Source of the DNA: Rhizobium lentis
Lineage (GTDB): Bacteria > Pseudomonadota > Alphaproteobacteria > Rhizobiales > Rhizobiaceae
Assembly (NCBI RefSeq): GCF_014200175.1
Contig: NZ_JACHBD010000006.1
Location: 310,001 to 374,000 of the forward strand
Direction of reading: 5' to 3'
DNA: 64,000 nt
In this document: piece by piece, positions 11,086 to 18,599 of the stretch
Layout: every line of letters begins with the position of its first letter
How positions within the stretch are numbered: position 1 is the first letter of the stretch
Position numbers and translations under genes: made by a program
Notes under the pieces: model-generated
The model's database searches: none
Told to the model about the DNA's origin: nothing
The model's input: the letters and a program-made list of their open reading frames with translations, nothing else

Positions 11086-11183
11086 TCGCGTCGCCTGCGA
11101 CTATCAACTGTCATTCGGCGGCGGTTGCTCGATGGAGATTCACAGAACTCGGCAAATTCAGTGCGACTGCAAAGGCGATCAGC

Positions 11184-12092
11184 GTGAACCCAACGATAGA
11201 ATTGCACTCCCATCCCGGACTCGACGAGCGGATCGTAATCGTCAGGGCGGGAGACGAAGTGGATGCCGTGTTTGTCAGGACCGAGAGGTTCAACGTCCTG
11301 ATCGATACGCTCGGCACGCCCGAGCTGTGCCGGAGGGCGCTGGATCTGCTTGAGGAAAAACCCGCGGCCCACCCACTGATCGTCGTCAATTCGCATATGG
11401 ATTGGGATCACTTCTGGGGAAACGCCGCCATTGCAGGGCGTGCTCCCATTATCGCGCATGCCGCAGCACTCGACCGTCTGCGCGATCCCGCGACACAGCA
11501 GGTCCTAACGGACAAAGCGGGCGAGGAATCGCGGTTTCGCGCTGTGCAACTCATCGGCCCCGACATCACTTTCTCCGGCTCGATGGTTCTGAACGGCGGC
11601 GATCTGACGCTCGAACTCATTCACACGCCGGGACATACGCCCGACCATCTCGCCGTCTGGATTCCCGAATTGCGCATCTGCCTGGCCGTCGACGCGGTGG
11701 AATATCCCATTCCTGAGGTCTGGAGCAGAAGCGCTGATGATCTGCGTCTGATCCGCTCCTCTCTCGAGCGTATCCGCAACCTTGATGCGAGGCTGGTCAT
11801 CCCCGCACATGGCAGGACGTCCTCTCCTTCGACAGTCGATAAGAACCTCGCCTATTTCGAGACCCTGGCCGATCGTGTCGGATCCATGAGCGAGGGCCAG
11901 CTCACGGATCCGCAACTCGGCAGTGAAAGCGGCTTCAGGCTGGAAGACTTCGTTGCCATTCCGGACGACATGCCTTCAGATACTTTAGCGTTCTACCGGA
12001 ACTGCCATGAGACAAATCTCGGCGCCACGGTTCAGGCTCATATCGAAAAACGAAAATCCGCGTCGCTGCCGCACAGGGAGACCAGGACGTGA
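11184..12092 (+). CDS. Metallo-beta-lactamase-fold hydrolase
   Basis: 302 residues from GTG 11184, chosen because AAAGG lies eight bases before it and the fold begins right after. A longer reading from GTG 11082 overlaps the toxin stop by four bases but adds 34 residues with no family character. The zinc motif reads SHMDWDHFWGN (HxxxDH with the first His conserved); further ligands are His in HTPGHTPDH and in IPAHGR, and Asp in LAVDAV. These place it in the MBL-fold (glyoxalase II/quinoprotein-like) group. The substrate is unknown. It overlaps the next gene by four bases (ATGA at 12089-12092), so the two are probably translated together. Confidence 0.8.
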   Translation: MNPTIELHSHPGLDERIVIVRAGDEVDAVFVRTERFNVLIDTLGTPELCRRALDLLEEKPAAHPLIVVNSHMDWDHFWGNAAIAGRAPIIAHAAALDRLRDPATQQVLTDKAGEESRFRAVQLIGPDITFSGSMVLNGGDLTLELIHTPGHTPDHLAVWIPELRICLAVDAVEYPIPEVWSRSADDLRLIRSSLERIRNLDARLVIPAHGRTSSPSTVDKNLAYFETLADRVGSMSEGQLTDPQLGSESGFRLEDFVAIPDDMPSDTLAFYRNCHETNLGATVQAHIEKRKSASLPHRETRT

Positions 12093-12861
12093 AGCTGTTG
12101 GAGGGCGGGCGGACCGGGCAGATCTGGCGCGACGGCGATAGCGTGATCAGACCATCAGGCGCATGGACGCCGACGGTGCATCGGTTTTTGCGCCATCTCA
12201 GGAATAGAGGCTTCCGGGGGGCGCCGGAGCCCATCGCGATATCAGCCGAAGGCCAGGAAGTCGTCGGCTACGTCGCCGGGCGCGTCTGCGAAGACCTCAG
12301 CGATCCCCTTGTAGGATCGGAGCGCATGCTGATATCGGCAGCGAGGCTTCTGCGCGAGTTTCATTCGGCCTCCGAAGGTTTTCTGGAATCGGATGGTGAG
12401 ATCAAGGCATGGATGCTGCCGCCGCAGGAGCCGCGGGAGATCGTCTGCCATGCAGACTTTGTGCCTTATAACGTCGCCACCGTAGATCACGAGGCTGTCG
12501 GGATCATCGACTTCGACACTGCCCATCCCGCGCCGCGCCTCTGGGATCTCGCCTATGCGGTCTATCGCTGGGCGCCCCTCTCCGATCCCGCCAATCCGGC
12601 TGTTGCATTCGACCTCGACGAGCAGGTGCGGCGGGCGGAATCTTCTGCACCGCCCATGGGGCGACGGTCGAAGAACGGCGCCGGCTTCCGGATATGATCT
12701 GCAGGCGGCTTCAAGCCCTCGTCGACTTCATGCTGGCGCGTGCCGCAGCCGGAGACGAGAGCTTTGCCGAGGATGTCTCGGCGGGAGACGCACGCCTCTA
12801 TCTGAACGACATCGGCTATCTCGGCATGCACCGAAATCGGCTTTTGAAAAGGCTGTCCTGA
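12089..12861 (+). pseudogene. APH-family phosphotransferase, frameshifted near its C-terminus
   Basis: The N-terminal frame (12089-12697) carries the kinase catalytic loop HADFVPYN (His121, Asp123, Asn128) and the metal-binding IIDFDTAHP (Asp141, Asp143), then LWDLAYAVYRW. After DEQVRRA (about 12637) family-like sequence moves to another frame: IFCTAHGATVEERRRLPDM, then RRLQALVDFMLARAAAGD and a GYLGMHRNRLLKRLS end with stop at 12859-12861. This fits loss of one base between about 12635 and 12645. Without the shift the protein ends early with about 13 unrelated residues; the catalytic residues remain. It could be a real disruption, a sequencing error or a truncated but active kinase. The restored stop abuts the corA stop. 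Confidence 0.7.
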
Positions 12862-13980
12862 CTAAAGCCACTTACGCCTGCGGAAGAAGGTGAACAGGCT
12901 GAGGCAAAGGACGCAGATGACGCCGAGCACTGCAAAATAGCCGTACTGGAATTTCAGTTCCGGCATATCGTCAAAATTCATGCCGTAGATGCCGGCGATG
13001 GCGGTCGGAACGGCGAGGATCGCCGCCCAGGCGGCGAGCTTGCGGGCGATCGCGGTCTGTTCCGTCTGGCCGATCATGACGCTCGCCTCGAAGGCGAAGG
13101 CCAGCACCTCACGCAGCGCGTCGATATCCTCCTGAACCCGGCGCACATGATCGGTCACATCGCGAAACAGCGACTGCAGCGTCGGGTCCATGCCGGGGAG
13201 GTCGATGTGCTCGTATCGCCGGCAGACATCCACCAGCGGCACCACGGCGTTGCGCAGCCGCAAGAGCTTGCGCCGCAACAGGTAAAGCCGTTCGATGTCG
13301 GATTTTTCCAACTGTTCGCGCAGCACCAGATCTTCGAGCTTCTCGACCTCCTCCTGCACGACCTCGATGACGGGCATGTAGTTGTCGACGATGAAATCGA
13401 GTATGGAATAAAGGATGTAGTTCTCGCCATGAGCAAGAGCGGCGGGCGTTGCCTCGCATCGCTGCCTGACCGCCAGGTAGGAAGAGGACTCTCCATGGCG
13501 AACGGAGACAACATAGCCGCGGCCGACGAACAGATGCGTTTCGCCGAAGATGATCTCGCCATCCTTCATATGGGCAGTGCGGGCGACGATAAACATCGCA
13601 TCCCCGTAAATCTCCAGCTTCGGGCGCTGATGGGGCTGCGCCGCATCCTCGATCGCCAGCGGATGGAGATTGAACTCTGCCTGCACCTGGTGCAGCAGCA
13701 CTTCATCCGGCTCATGCAGGCCGATCCAGACGATGGCATTCTCGCTGTTGCGCCATTCGCCGGCTTCTTCGATCCTGATGTCGCGAATGCGCTGCCCGTG
13801 CTGATATACGGCGGCAGCCACCACGCCCCGCCGCTCATGCCGCGGCGATGCAGCGCCGCCGCCGGCCTGCGAAGTAACACTTTCCGGATCCTTCAACCGT
13901 TCCAAATCCTGCCGTCCTCCATTTCCAGACATAGCCCCACCATGGCCGGCCTCCTCGCCGATCCGTGTCGTTGCGATCAT
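12862..13980 (-). CDS. corA: CorA-family magnesium/divalent cation transporter
   Basis: 372 residues. A soluble N-terminal domain is followed by a long helix region (about 200-290) and two C-terminal membrane helices. The first ends in the signature YGMNFDDMPEL, whose GMN forms the selectivity loop of the homopentameric channel. The second helix ends in the basic tail FFRRRKWL. It imports Mg2+ (possibly Co2+ or Ni2+) through the inner membrane. ATG 13980 is used, but ATG 13935 (MSGNGG) is an equally possible start since the first 15 residues look unlike CorA. Convergent with the APH gene, stop against stop. Confidence 0.93.
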   Translation of the reverse strand: MIATTRIGEEAGHGGAMSGNGGRQDLERLKDPESVTSQAGGGAASPRHERRGVVAAAVYQHGQRIRDIRIEEAGEWRNSENAIVWIGLHEPDEVLLHQVQAEFNLHPLAIEDAAQPHQRPKLEIYGDAMFIVARTAHMKDGEIIFGETHLFVGRGYVVSVRHGESSSYLAVRQRCEATPAALAHGENYILYSILDFIVDNYMPVIEVVQEEVEKLEDLVLREQLEKSDIERLYLLRRKLLRLRNAVVPLVDVCRRYEHIDLPGMDPTLQSLFRDVTDHVRRVQEDIDALREVLAFAFEASVMIGQTEQTAIARKLAAWAAILAVPTAIAGIYGMNFDDMPELKFQYGYFAVLGVICVLCLSLFTFFRRRKWL

Positions 13981-14040
13981 AATGCTATTTCAGCCAATAT
14001 GCATCCGCCTCGATGGAAGCCGATTCGGCGCAGGACGGCA

Positions 14041-14241
14041 TCAAGTCTCCGTGGAAATATCGTCCCAGTCACGGACGGATGCTGCCGCTCTCGGATCATC
14101 TGCTGATGTCGGCACGCCTTCCGACTGAAGCTGAGCAATAGGCCGGGCTTTGCGGGCCTGCGCCTCGTCCGGGCTTTGGGAAACGGCCGCGTGTGCCGGA
14201 AGTATCAATGCAAGAAGAGCTGAAAATATGCGCTTCATCAT
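14041..14241 (-). CDS. Small exported protein of unknown function
   Basis: 66 residues. It begins MMKRIFSALLALILPAHA, a classic signal peptide (basic start, hydrophobic core, AHA before the cleavage site). A mature part of about 48 residues, rich in Ala, Asp and Ser, follows with no recognisable domain and no cysteine. The second ATG (14238) is an equally good start. It lies alone between corA and a divergent chemoreceptor gene. I do not recognise the family; the signal peptide is the main reason to believe it is a gene. Confidence 0.55.
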   Translation of the reverse strand: MMKRIFSALLALILPAHAAVSQSPDEAQARKARPIAQLQSEGVPTSADDPRAAASVRDWDDISTET

Positions 14242-14441
14242 GAACTGGTTCCAGTCATCCCTTACCCACTATCGATAGGCATTTTCCTGTCTGAGCGGGC
14301 TCATGAACGCAAGGGGCGGCGAGTTTCCGGAAAATTGGTAAACGGCCTTGTTACCTCCCGGAACACATCGTTAAATTTTTCTCGTTACAAAGGGATCACG
14401 TGAAGCCGGTATGAGGCCGGGACCGTTCGATGGGGACTTTA

Positions 14442-16325
14442 ATGCGTCGTCCAAACATAAAATCGAGTTTGCTGTTGATCTTCAGCGGCATCGCCCTGCT
14501 TTTTGGTCTTGTCGCTTATCTCGCCGTCGATGGTCTTCGAAATACCAACGGTTCCACCGAGGAGATCGCGACCCGCTGGCTGCCGAGCGTGCAGGCTTCG
14601 CAGGCGATCAATCTCAACATGACGAATTTGCGCCTCGCCTACCGCGATCACGTCATCGCGCAGACCGAGGCTGAGAAAAAGACGCGCGAAGAGTCCATTG
14701 CCGTCGCCGAGAATGCCATTCGCAAATCGGTGGACGCGTATCTTCCGCTTGCTTCGTCAGACCACGAGCGCGAACTGATCAAGACGATCAAGGAGAGCGT
14801 TGAGGGCTATATCGCCAGCAGCTCGCAATTGCTCGCCCTTTCGCGCGCCAACAAGACCGAGGAAGCCGGGCAATACCTGGGCGCGGGGATGCGGTCCTAC
14901 TCGGACAAGCTGAAGGAAGCGACGACGAGCCTCGTCGAGCTGGATGTCAGCGGCAGCAACGAGGCTGCCGAACTCAGCAAGGAAACCTTCGCCTCGATAG
15001 AATTCTACCTTCTTGCCGCGATCGGTTTTGCGGGATTGCTCGTTCTCGGCGCCGTCGCCTTCGTGCTAAAGAGCATCGCCAACCCGATCACTGGCATCAC
15101 CGTCTCGATGCGGCGCCTGGCCGAGGGCGACACTGGCTCGGAAATCCCCTTTGCCGACCGCGCCGATGAGGTCGGCTCGATGGCTGCGGCAGTAGAGGTC
15201 TTCCGCCAAGCGGCGATCACGAACAAGCGACTGGCACTGGAAGCCGAAGAAAACCGCAACAAGGCGGAGGCCGAGCGCGCTGCCGCCCAAAAACGGGCGG
15301 AAGAAGACGCTTCGGAGCGGCTGCGCATTGCCACCTCGGGTCTTGCCGCCGGTTTGAAACGGCTCGCCGCGGGCGACCTCGCCTTCCAGCTCAACGAGGC
15401 CTTCGCTCCCGACTTCGAGGCGCTGCGCCACGACTTCAACCAGTCGGTAACACAGCTGGGCGCGACGCTGAGAGCAATTTCCGAAAGCATCGGCACGATC
15501 GACGAAGGCACGCGGGAAATTTCTTCCGGTGCGAGCGATCTTTCCAAGCGCACGGAGCAGCAGGCCGCCTCGCTCGAGGAGACGGCCGCCGCCCTGGAAG
15601 AGATCACCGCCAACGTGTCGAATTCCAGCAAGCGGACCGAGGAGACGCGCACGGTCGCCACCGAGGCAAATCGCAGCGCCGGGATCTCCGCAGAAGTCGT
15701 CTCCCATGCAGAGGAAGCGATGGAACGCATCGAGACCTCGTCGCAGCAGATTTCCAACATTATCAGCGTCATCGACGAAATCGCATTCCAGACCAACCTT
15801 CTGGCCCTGAATGCCGGCGTCGAGGCGGCGAGAGCCGGTGAGGCCGGCAAGGGTTTTGCCGTCGTTGCCCAGGAAGTGCGCGAACTCGCACAGCGCTCCG
15901 CGGGCGCTGCCAAGGAAATCAAGGGCCTGATCCAGAACTCCTCGAAGGAGGTGGAAAGCGGCGTCAGGCTGGTGCGCGATACCGGCCAAGCCTTGAAGAC
16001 CATCGGCGGCTTCATCACTCAGATCAATCACCATATGGATTCGATCGCCACGTCTGCGAAAGAGCAGTCGATCGGATTGAGCGAAGTCAACGTCGCGGTC
16101 AATCAGATGGACCGGACCACACAACAGAACGCGGCGATGGTGGAACAGTCGACGGCGGCATCCGACTCGCTCGCGCAGGAGGCCCAGAAGCTTCGCGAGC
16201 TGATCAGCCAGTTCAGGCTCTACGATGCGGCCTACGGCCAGTCGGCAGCTCTTCGCTCGACAGCGAGGACGATGGCGCAACCCACAGCCCGCGCGGCCAT
16301 CCATACGGTCGCGGCACGTCGCTGA
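14442..16325 (+). CDS. Methyl-accepting chemotaxis protein, 4-helix-bundle type
   Basis: 627 residues from ATG 14442. An upstream in-frame ATG at 14430 is less likely because the GGGGA that would serve as ribosome site lies between the two. Membrane helix 1 (about 7-30), a periplasmic four-helix-bundle region of about 155 residues, membrane helix 2 (about 188-212), HAMP, and a cytoplasmic signalling domain follow. Its tip matches the universal hairpin ([20 protein letters not shown]). It would control CheA and so flagellar motion; ligand unknown. The C-terminus (HTVAARR) lacks the NWETF pentapeptide for CheR/CheB tethering. It stands alone, with no che genes nearby. Confidence 0.93.
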   Translation: MRRPNIKSSLLLIFSGIALLFGLVAYLAVDGLRNTNGSTEEIATRWLPSVQASQAINLNMTNLRLAYRDHVIAQTEAEKKTREESIAVAENAIRKSVDAYLPLASSDHERELIKTIKESVEGYIASSSQLLALSRANKTEEAGQYLGAGMRSYSDKLKEATTSLVELDVSGSNEAAELSKETFASIEFYLLAAIGFAGLLVLGAVAFVLKSIANPITGITVSMRRLAEGDTGSEIPFADRADEVGSMAAAVEVFRQAAITNKRLALEAEENRNKAEAERAAAQKRAEEDASERLRIATSGLAAGLKRLAAGDLAFQLNEAFAPDFEALRHDFNQSVTQLGATLRAISESIGTIDEGTREISSGASDLSKRTEQQAASLEETAAALEEITANVSNSSKRTEETRTVATEANRSAGISAEVVSHAEEAMERIETSSQQISNIISVIDEIAFQTNLLALNAGVEAARAGEAGKGFAVVAQEVRELAQRSAGAAKEIKGLIQNSSKEVESGVRLVRDTGQALKTIGGFITQINHHMDSIATSAKEQSIGLSEVNVAVNQMDRTTQQNAAMVEQSTAASDSLAQEAQKLRELISQFRLYDAAYGQSAALRSTARTMAQPTARAAIHTVAARR

Positions 16326-16382
16326 ACAGGGGCGAATGACGGACCCCTGCCCTGACGACAGCTCACGCAAATACAATAAGAA

Positions 16383-16406
16383 GGCGCCCGGCCAATACCG
16401 GGCACC
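16383..16406. terminator. Bidirectional terminator-like hairpin
   Basis: GGCGCCCGG at 16383-16391 pairs with CCGGGCACC at 16398-16406 (one mismatch, six-base loop) between the convergent chemoreceptor and NCS1 genes. On the minus strand it is followed by a T-rich tract. It plausibly ends both transcripts. Confidence 0.5.
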
Positions 16407-16416
16407 CTTCATTTCG

Positions 16417-17868
16417 TCATGACGCGAAGGCCGGATTGCGCCGCGCGCCCATTCTCAGCACGAAATAGATCGCTCCGCCGATGGCAACGCCGAAGAACCA
16501 GCCATAGGTGCCCCACCAATCCGGCAGGATCGAGGTGAAGGTCGGCAGGATCGAGGAGAATAGCGCGCCGACCGCGAATGCGATGAAGGCATTGCCGTGC
16601 CATCCGTTCTGGAAGCGGAATTCGCCATCCTCGCGGTAGAGCGCTTCGACGTTCAGCTGGCTCTTCCGAATGAGATAATAGTCGACCATCATGATGCCGA
16701 AGATCGGACCCATCGTCGAACCGATGAAGTTGACGAAATGCGCCGCACCCGTCTCCCAGGGGGCAAACGGATAAAGCACGAGAGCGATCAGGGCGGCGAT
16801 ATATCCCCCCCGTTTAAAATTGATCTGGCGTGGGAAGACATTGGCGAAATCGAAGGCCGGCGACACGAAATTCGCCACGACGTTGATGCCGAGCGTGGCG
16901 ACTGCGAATGTCAAAGCGGCAAGCAGCGCTAGGAACCAGCTATCAAATTTCGCCGAGATCATTTCCGGATGCAGCAGCACCTCGCCGTACACGGTGAAGG
17001 CGGCCGTGGTCGTGACGCCTGCGACGAGGCAGAAGGCCAGAAGATTGATCGGCAGGCCCCAAAGATTGCCTTTGCGCAGCGCTTTTTCGCTCGTTGCGTA
17101 GCGCGAGAAATCGCAGAAATTCAGATAGAGCGCTGCGAAATAGGTAATCCAGGTGGCGGCGACAGCGGCAAGTGCCGCAATCGAGCCGGGTTCACCCGGC
17201 ACGCCGGCATCCTTGGTCTTCTCGATCAGCACATCGCGCGGGATTTCCGAACCGAACGAGAAGGTGCCCGACTTGACGACCAGATAGACGGCCAGGATCA
17301 GCATCATGATCCAGACGGCGGGGCCGGCCCAATCCTGGAACTTGCGAACCGTTTCCATCCCCCGCTGAATGATCAGCAGCTGCAGCGCCCAGACGATGAC
17401 GTAGCAGATGAGTTCGAGGGTCGAGTGGCCGAGCATGTGGCTGTTCTGATGGAAGGCGAGCAGGCTCTCGTTCCTGATCAGGAGGGCGACGATGGCGCCG
17501 GATGCGGCGGCGGTCTGCGCGCCGTACCAGAAGCAGGCGACCACCGCCCGGACGAGTGCCGGGACATTGGCGCCGAAGGTACCGAAGGAGGCCCGCGCCA
17601 GAACCGGAAAGGGTACGCCGGTGCGCACACCGGCATTGCCGACCAGGCTCATCAGGAAGAAGATCACCAGGGAGCCGATGCCGATGGCAATGACGAAATT
17701 GACGAAGCTGCCGCACAGCAGGAACAGGCTCGCCGCCAGATAATAGCCCCACAGGCTGTGGACATCAGACGTCCAGACGTTGAAGATGCTGAATGCACCC
17801 CATTTGCGCTCCGCGGCGGGTGCAAGGTCCTCGTTATACAACGAGGGAGACGGATCTCGAATGCTCAT
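16417..17868 (-). CDS. NCS1-family nucleobase/allantoin/hydantoin:cation symporter
   Basis: 483 residues with about 12 hydrophobic helices. The N-terminus LYNEDLAPAAERKWGAFSIF and NVWTSDVHSLWGYY are hallmarks of NCS1 transporters (Mhp1, PucI, FurA groups). The family imports uracil, allantoin, hydantoins, cytosine or thiamine precursors with Na+ or H+. The exact substrate is not resolved, and no catabolic gene lies next to it. The upstream region carries two ATTGTACA sites (17954-17986), so it is probably controlled by a GntR-type regulator encoded elsewhere. Confidence 0.92.
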   Translation of the reverse strand: MSIRDPSPSLYNEDLAPAAERKWGAFSIFNVWTSDVHSLWGYYLAASLFLLCGSFVNFVIAIGIGSLVIFFLMSLVGNAGVRTGVPFPVLARASFGTFGANVPALVRAVVACFWYGAQTAAASGAIVALLIRNESLLAFHQNSHMLGHSTLELICYVIVWALQLLIIQRGMETVRKFQDWAGPAVWIMMLILAVYLVVKSGTFSFGSEIPRDVLIEKTKDAGVPGEPGSIAALAAVAATWITYFAALYLNFCDFSRYATSEKALRKGNLWGLPINLLAFCLVAGVTTTAAFTVYGEVLLHPEMISAKFDSWFLALLAALTFAVATLGINVVANFVSPAFDFANVFPRQINFKRGGYIAALIALVLYPFAPWETGAAHFVNFIGSTMGPIFGIMMVDYYLIRKSQLNVEALYREDGEFRFQNGWHGNAFIAFAVGALFSSILPTFTSILPDWWGTYGWFFGVAIGGAIYFVLRMGARRNPAFAS

Positions 17869-17953
17869 GAATGCCCTCCCATATCCCCTGTGGCGACTCG
17901 ACCACGGAAGGAAGTTTGCGCTTCATTTAGGCATCTGACAATTTAATCGTCAC

Positions 17954-17986
17954 ATTGTACACAATGCTGATGGCCGCATTGTACAG
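17954..17986 (-). promoter_or_regulatory. Candidate GntR-type operator pair upstream of the NCS1 permease
   Basis: ATTGTACACAAT at 17954-17965 is an inverted repeat (ATTGT-AC-ACAAT). The core ATTGTACA recurs at 17978-17985, exactly 24 bases later, i.e. about two helical turns. It starts 86 bases before the permease start. TTGTNNACAA-like sites are typical of FadR/GntR-family repressors; the regulator itself is not adjacent. Confidence 0.5.
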
Positions 17987-18599
17987 ATCCTCCGGAGCGC
18001 GCCCGGGCTGCTCATTACGCCCGACGAAACGTCCGGCCAGGCGAAACGGGCTTGCGACTGCGCGCCGAACTTAGCGAGCGACGCGTAGCGGTCGTGCTCC
18101 AGCCCGTCCGACGCCTGGATCGACGTTATGTCGATGATCCGTCCTTAGGGTCGGATAGCTCATTCCCGTGCCCTTCCTGCCGGGAGGGACTGAAAATTCG
18201 TACTGTTCATAGGTAAGGGTCTCGGACCATGCGCTCCCGAACTCGCCTCGCATGGCATCAGCGCCCCGGACGCTCACCCGGTCGGAGGTGACTCGGAATG
18301 AAGCGCCTCATTCAGATGAACCGGCTTGAGAGCCTCCGGCGACGGCCTTGTGGCGCAACCGGGAACATCGTCAGGGCCATCGCCGGCAGCATCGCCGAAC
18401 CCACTTTCGGCAGCAATTTCAAACGCCGTTTCACTATCGCCCCCTCCGCTTCGAAGCCGAAGGCGCGTTTCAGTGCGCTCATGTCGAGGTCCCACACGCT
18501 GTTCCCGCGTGGGATGGCTTTGCTTGCGCCATCCCACGCATTGCGTTTCGGTCCGTGTTGCAAGCCGCGGAGGCATGAGGGGGCTGTCAAAACCTGTCC
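17987..18599. other. 613-base stretch with no assigned gene
   Basis: No product was recognised on either strand. Two signals stand out. A perfect GGAGGTGA lies at about 18284-18291, six bases before an ATG at 18298 that opens a 122-codon plus-strand frame running into the 3' end of the RND gene; the predicted product is basic, low in family character and may be spurious. The second is a 12-bp perfect hairpin at 18507-18539. A minus-strand frame (18312-18590) contains a tidy basic/hydrophobic peptide but also matches no family I know. It could hold a small RNA, a degraded gene or a repeat. Confidence 0.5.
18507..18539. repeat. 12-bp perfect inverted repeat
   Basis: GCGTGGGATGGC (18507-18518) and GCCATCCCACGC (18528-18539) form a perfect stem with a nine-base loop. 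No T-run follows on either strand, so it does not look like a terminator. It may be part of an intergenic palindromic repeat or a structured RNA. Confidence 0.6.

Noticed and set aside
14242..14441. T-rich tract (TAAATTTTTCTCG) before the chemoreceptor as a terminator
   Set aside because: No stable stem precedes it on either strand; more likely part of an AT-rich promoter region.
15760..15950. Sequence similarity with 39960-40150 as a DNA repeat
   Set aside because: It is the conserved chemoreceptor signalling hairpin; protein homology explains it.
18312..18590. 92-codon minus-strand frame in the gap before the RND gene
   Set aside because: No ribosome site, no family match and it overlaps the hairpin; kept only as part of the unexplained region.
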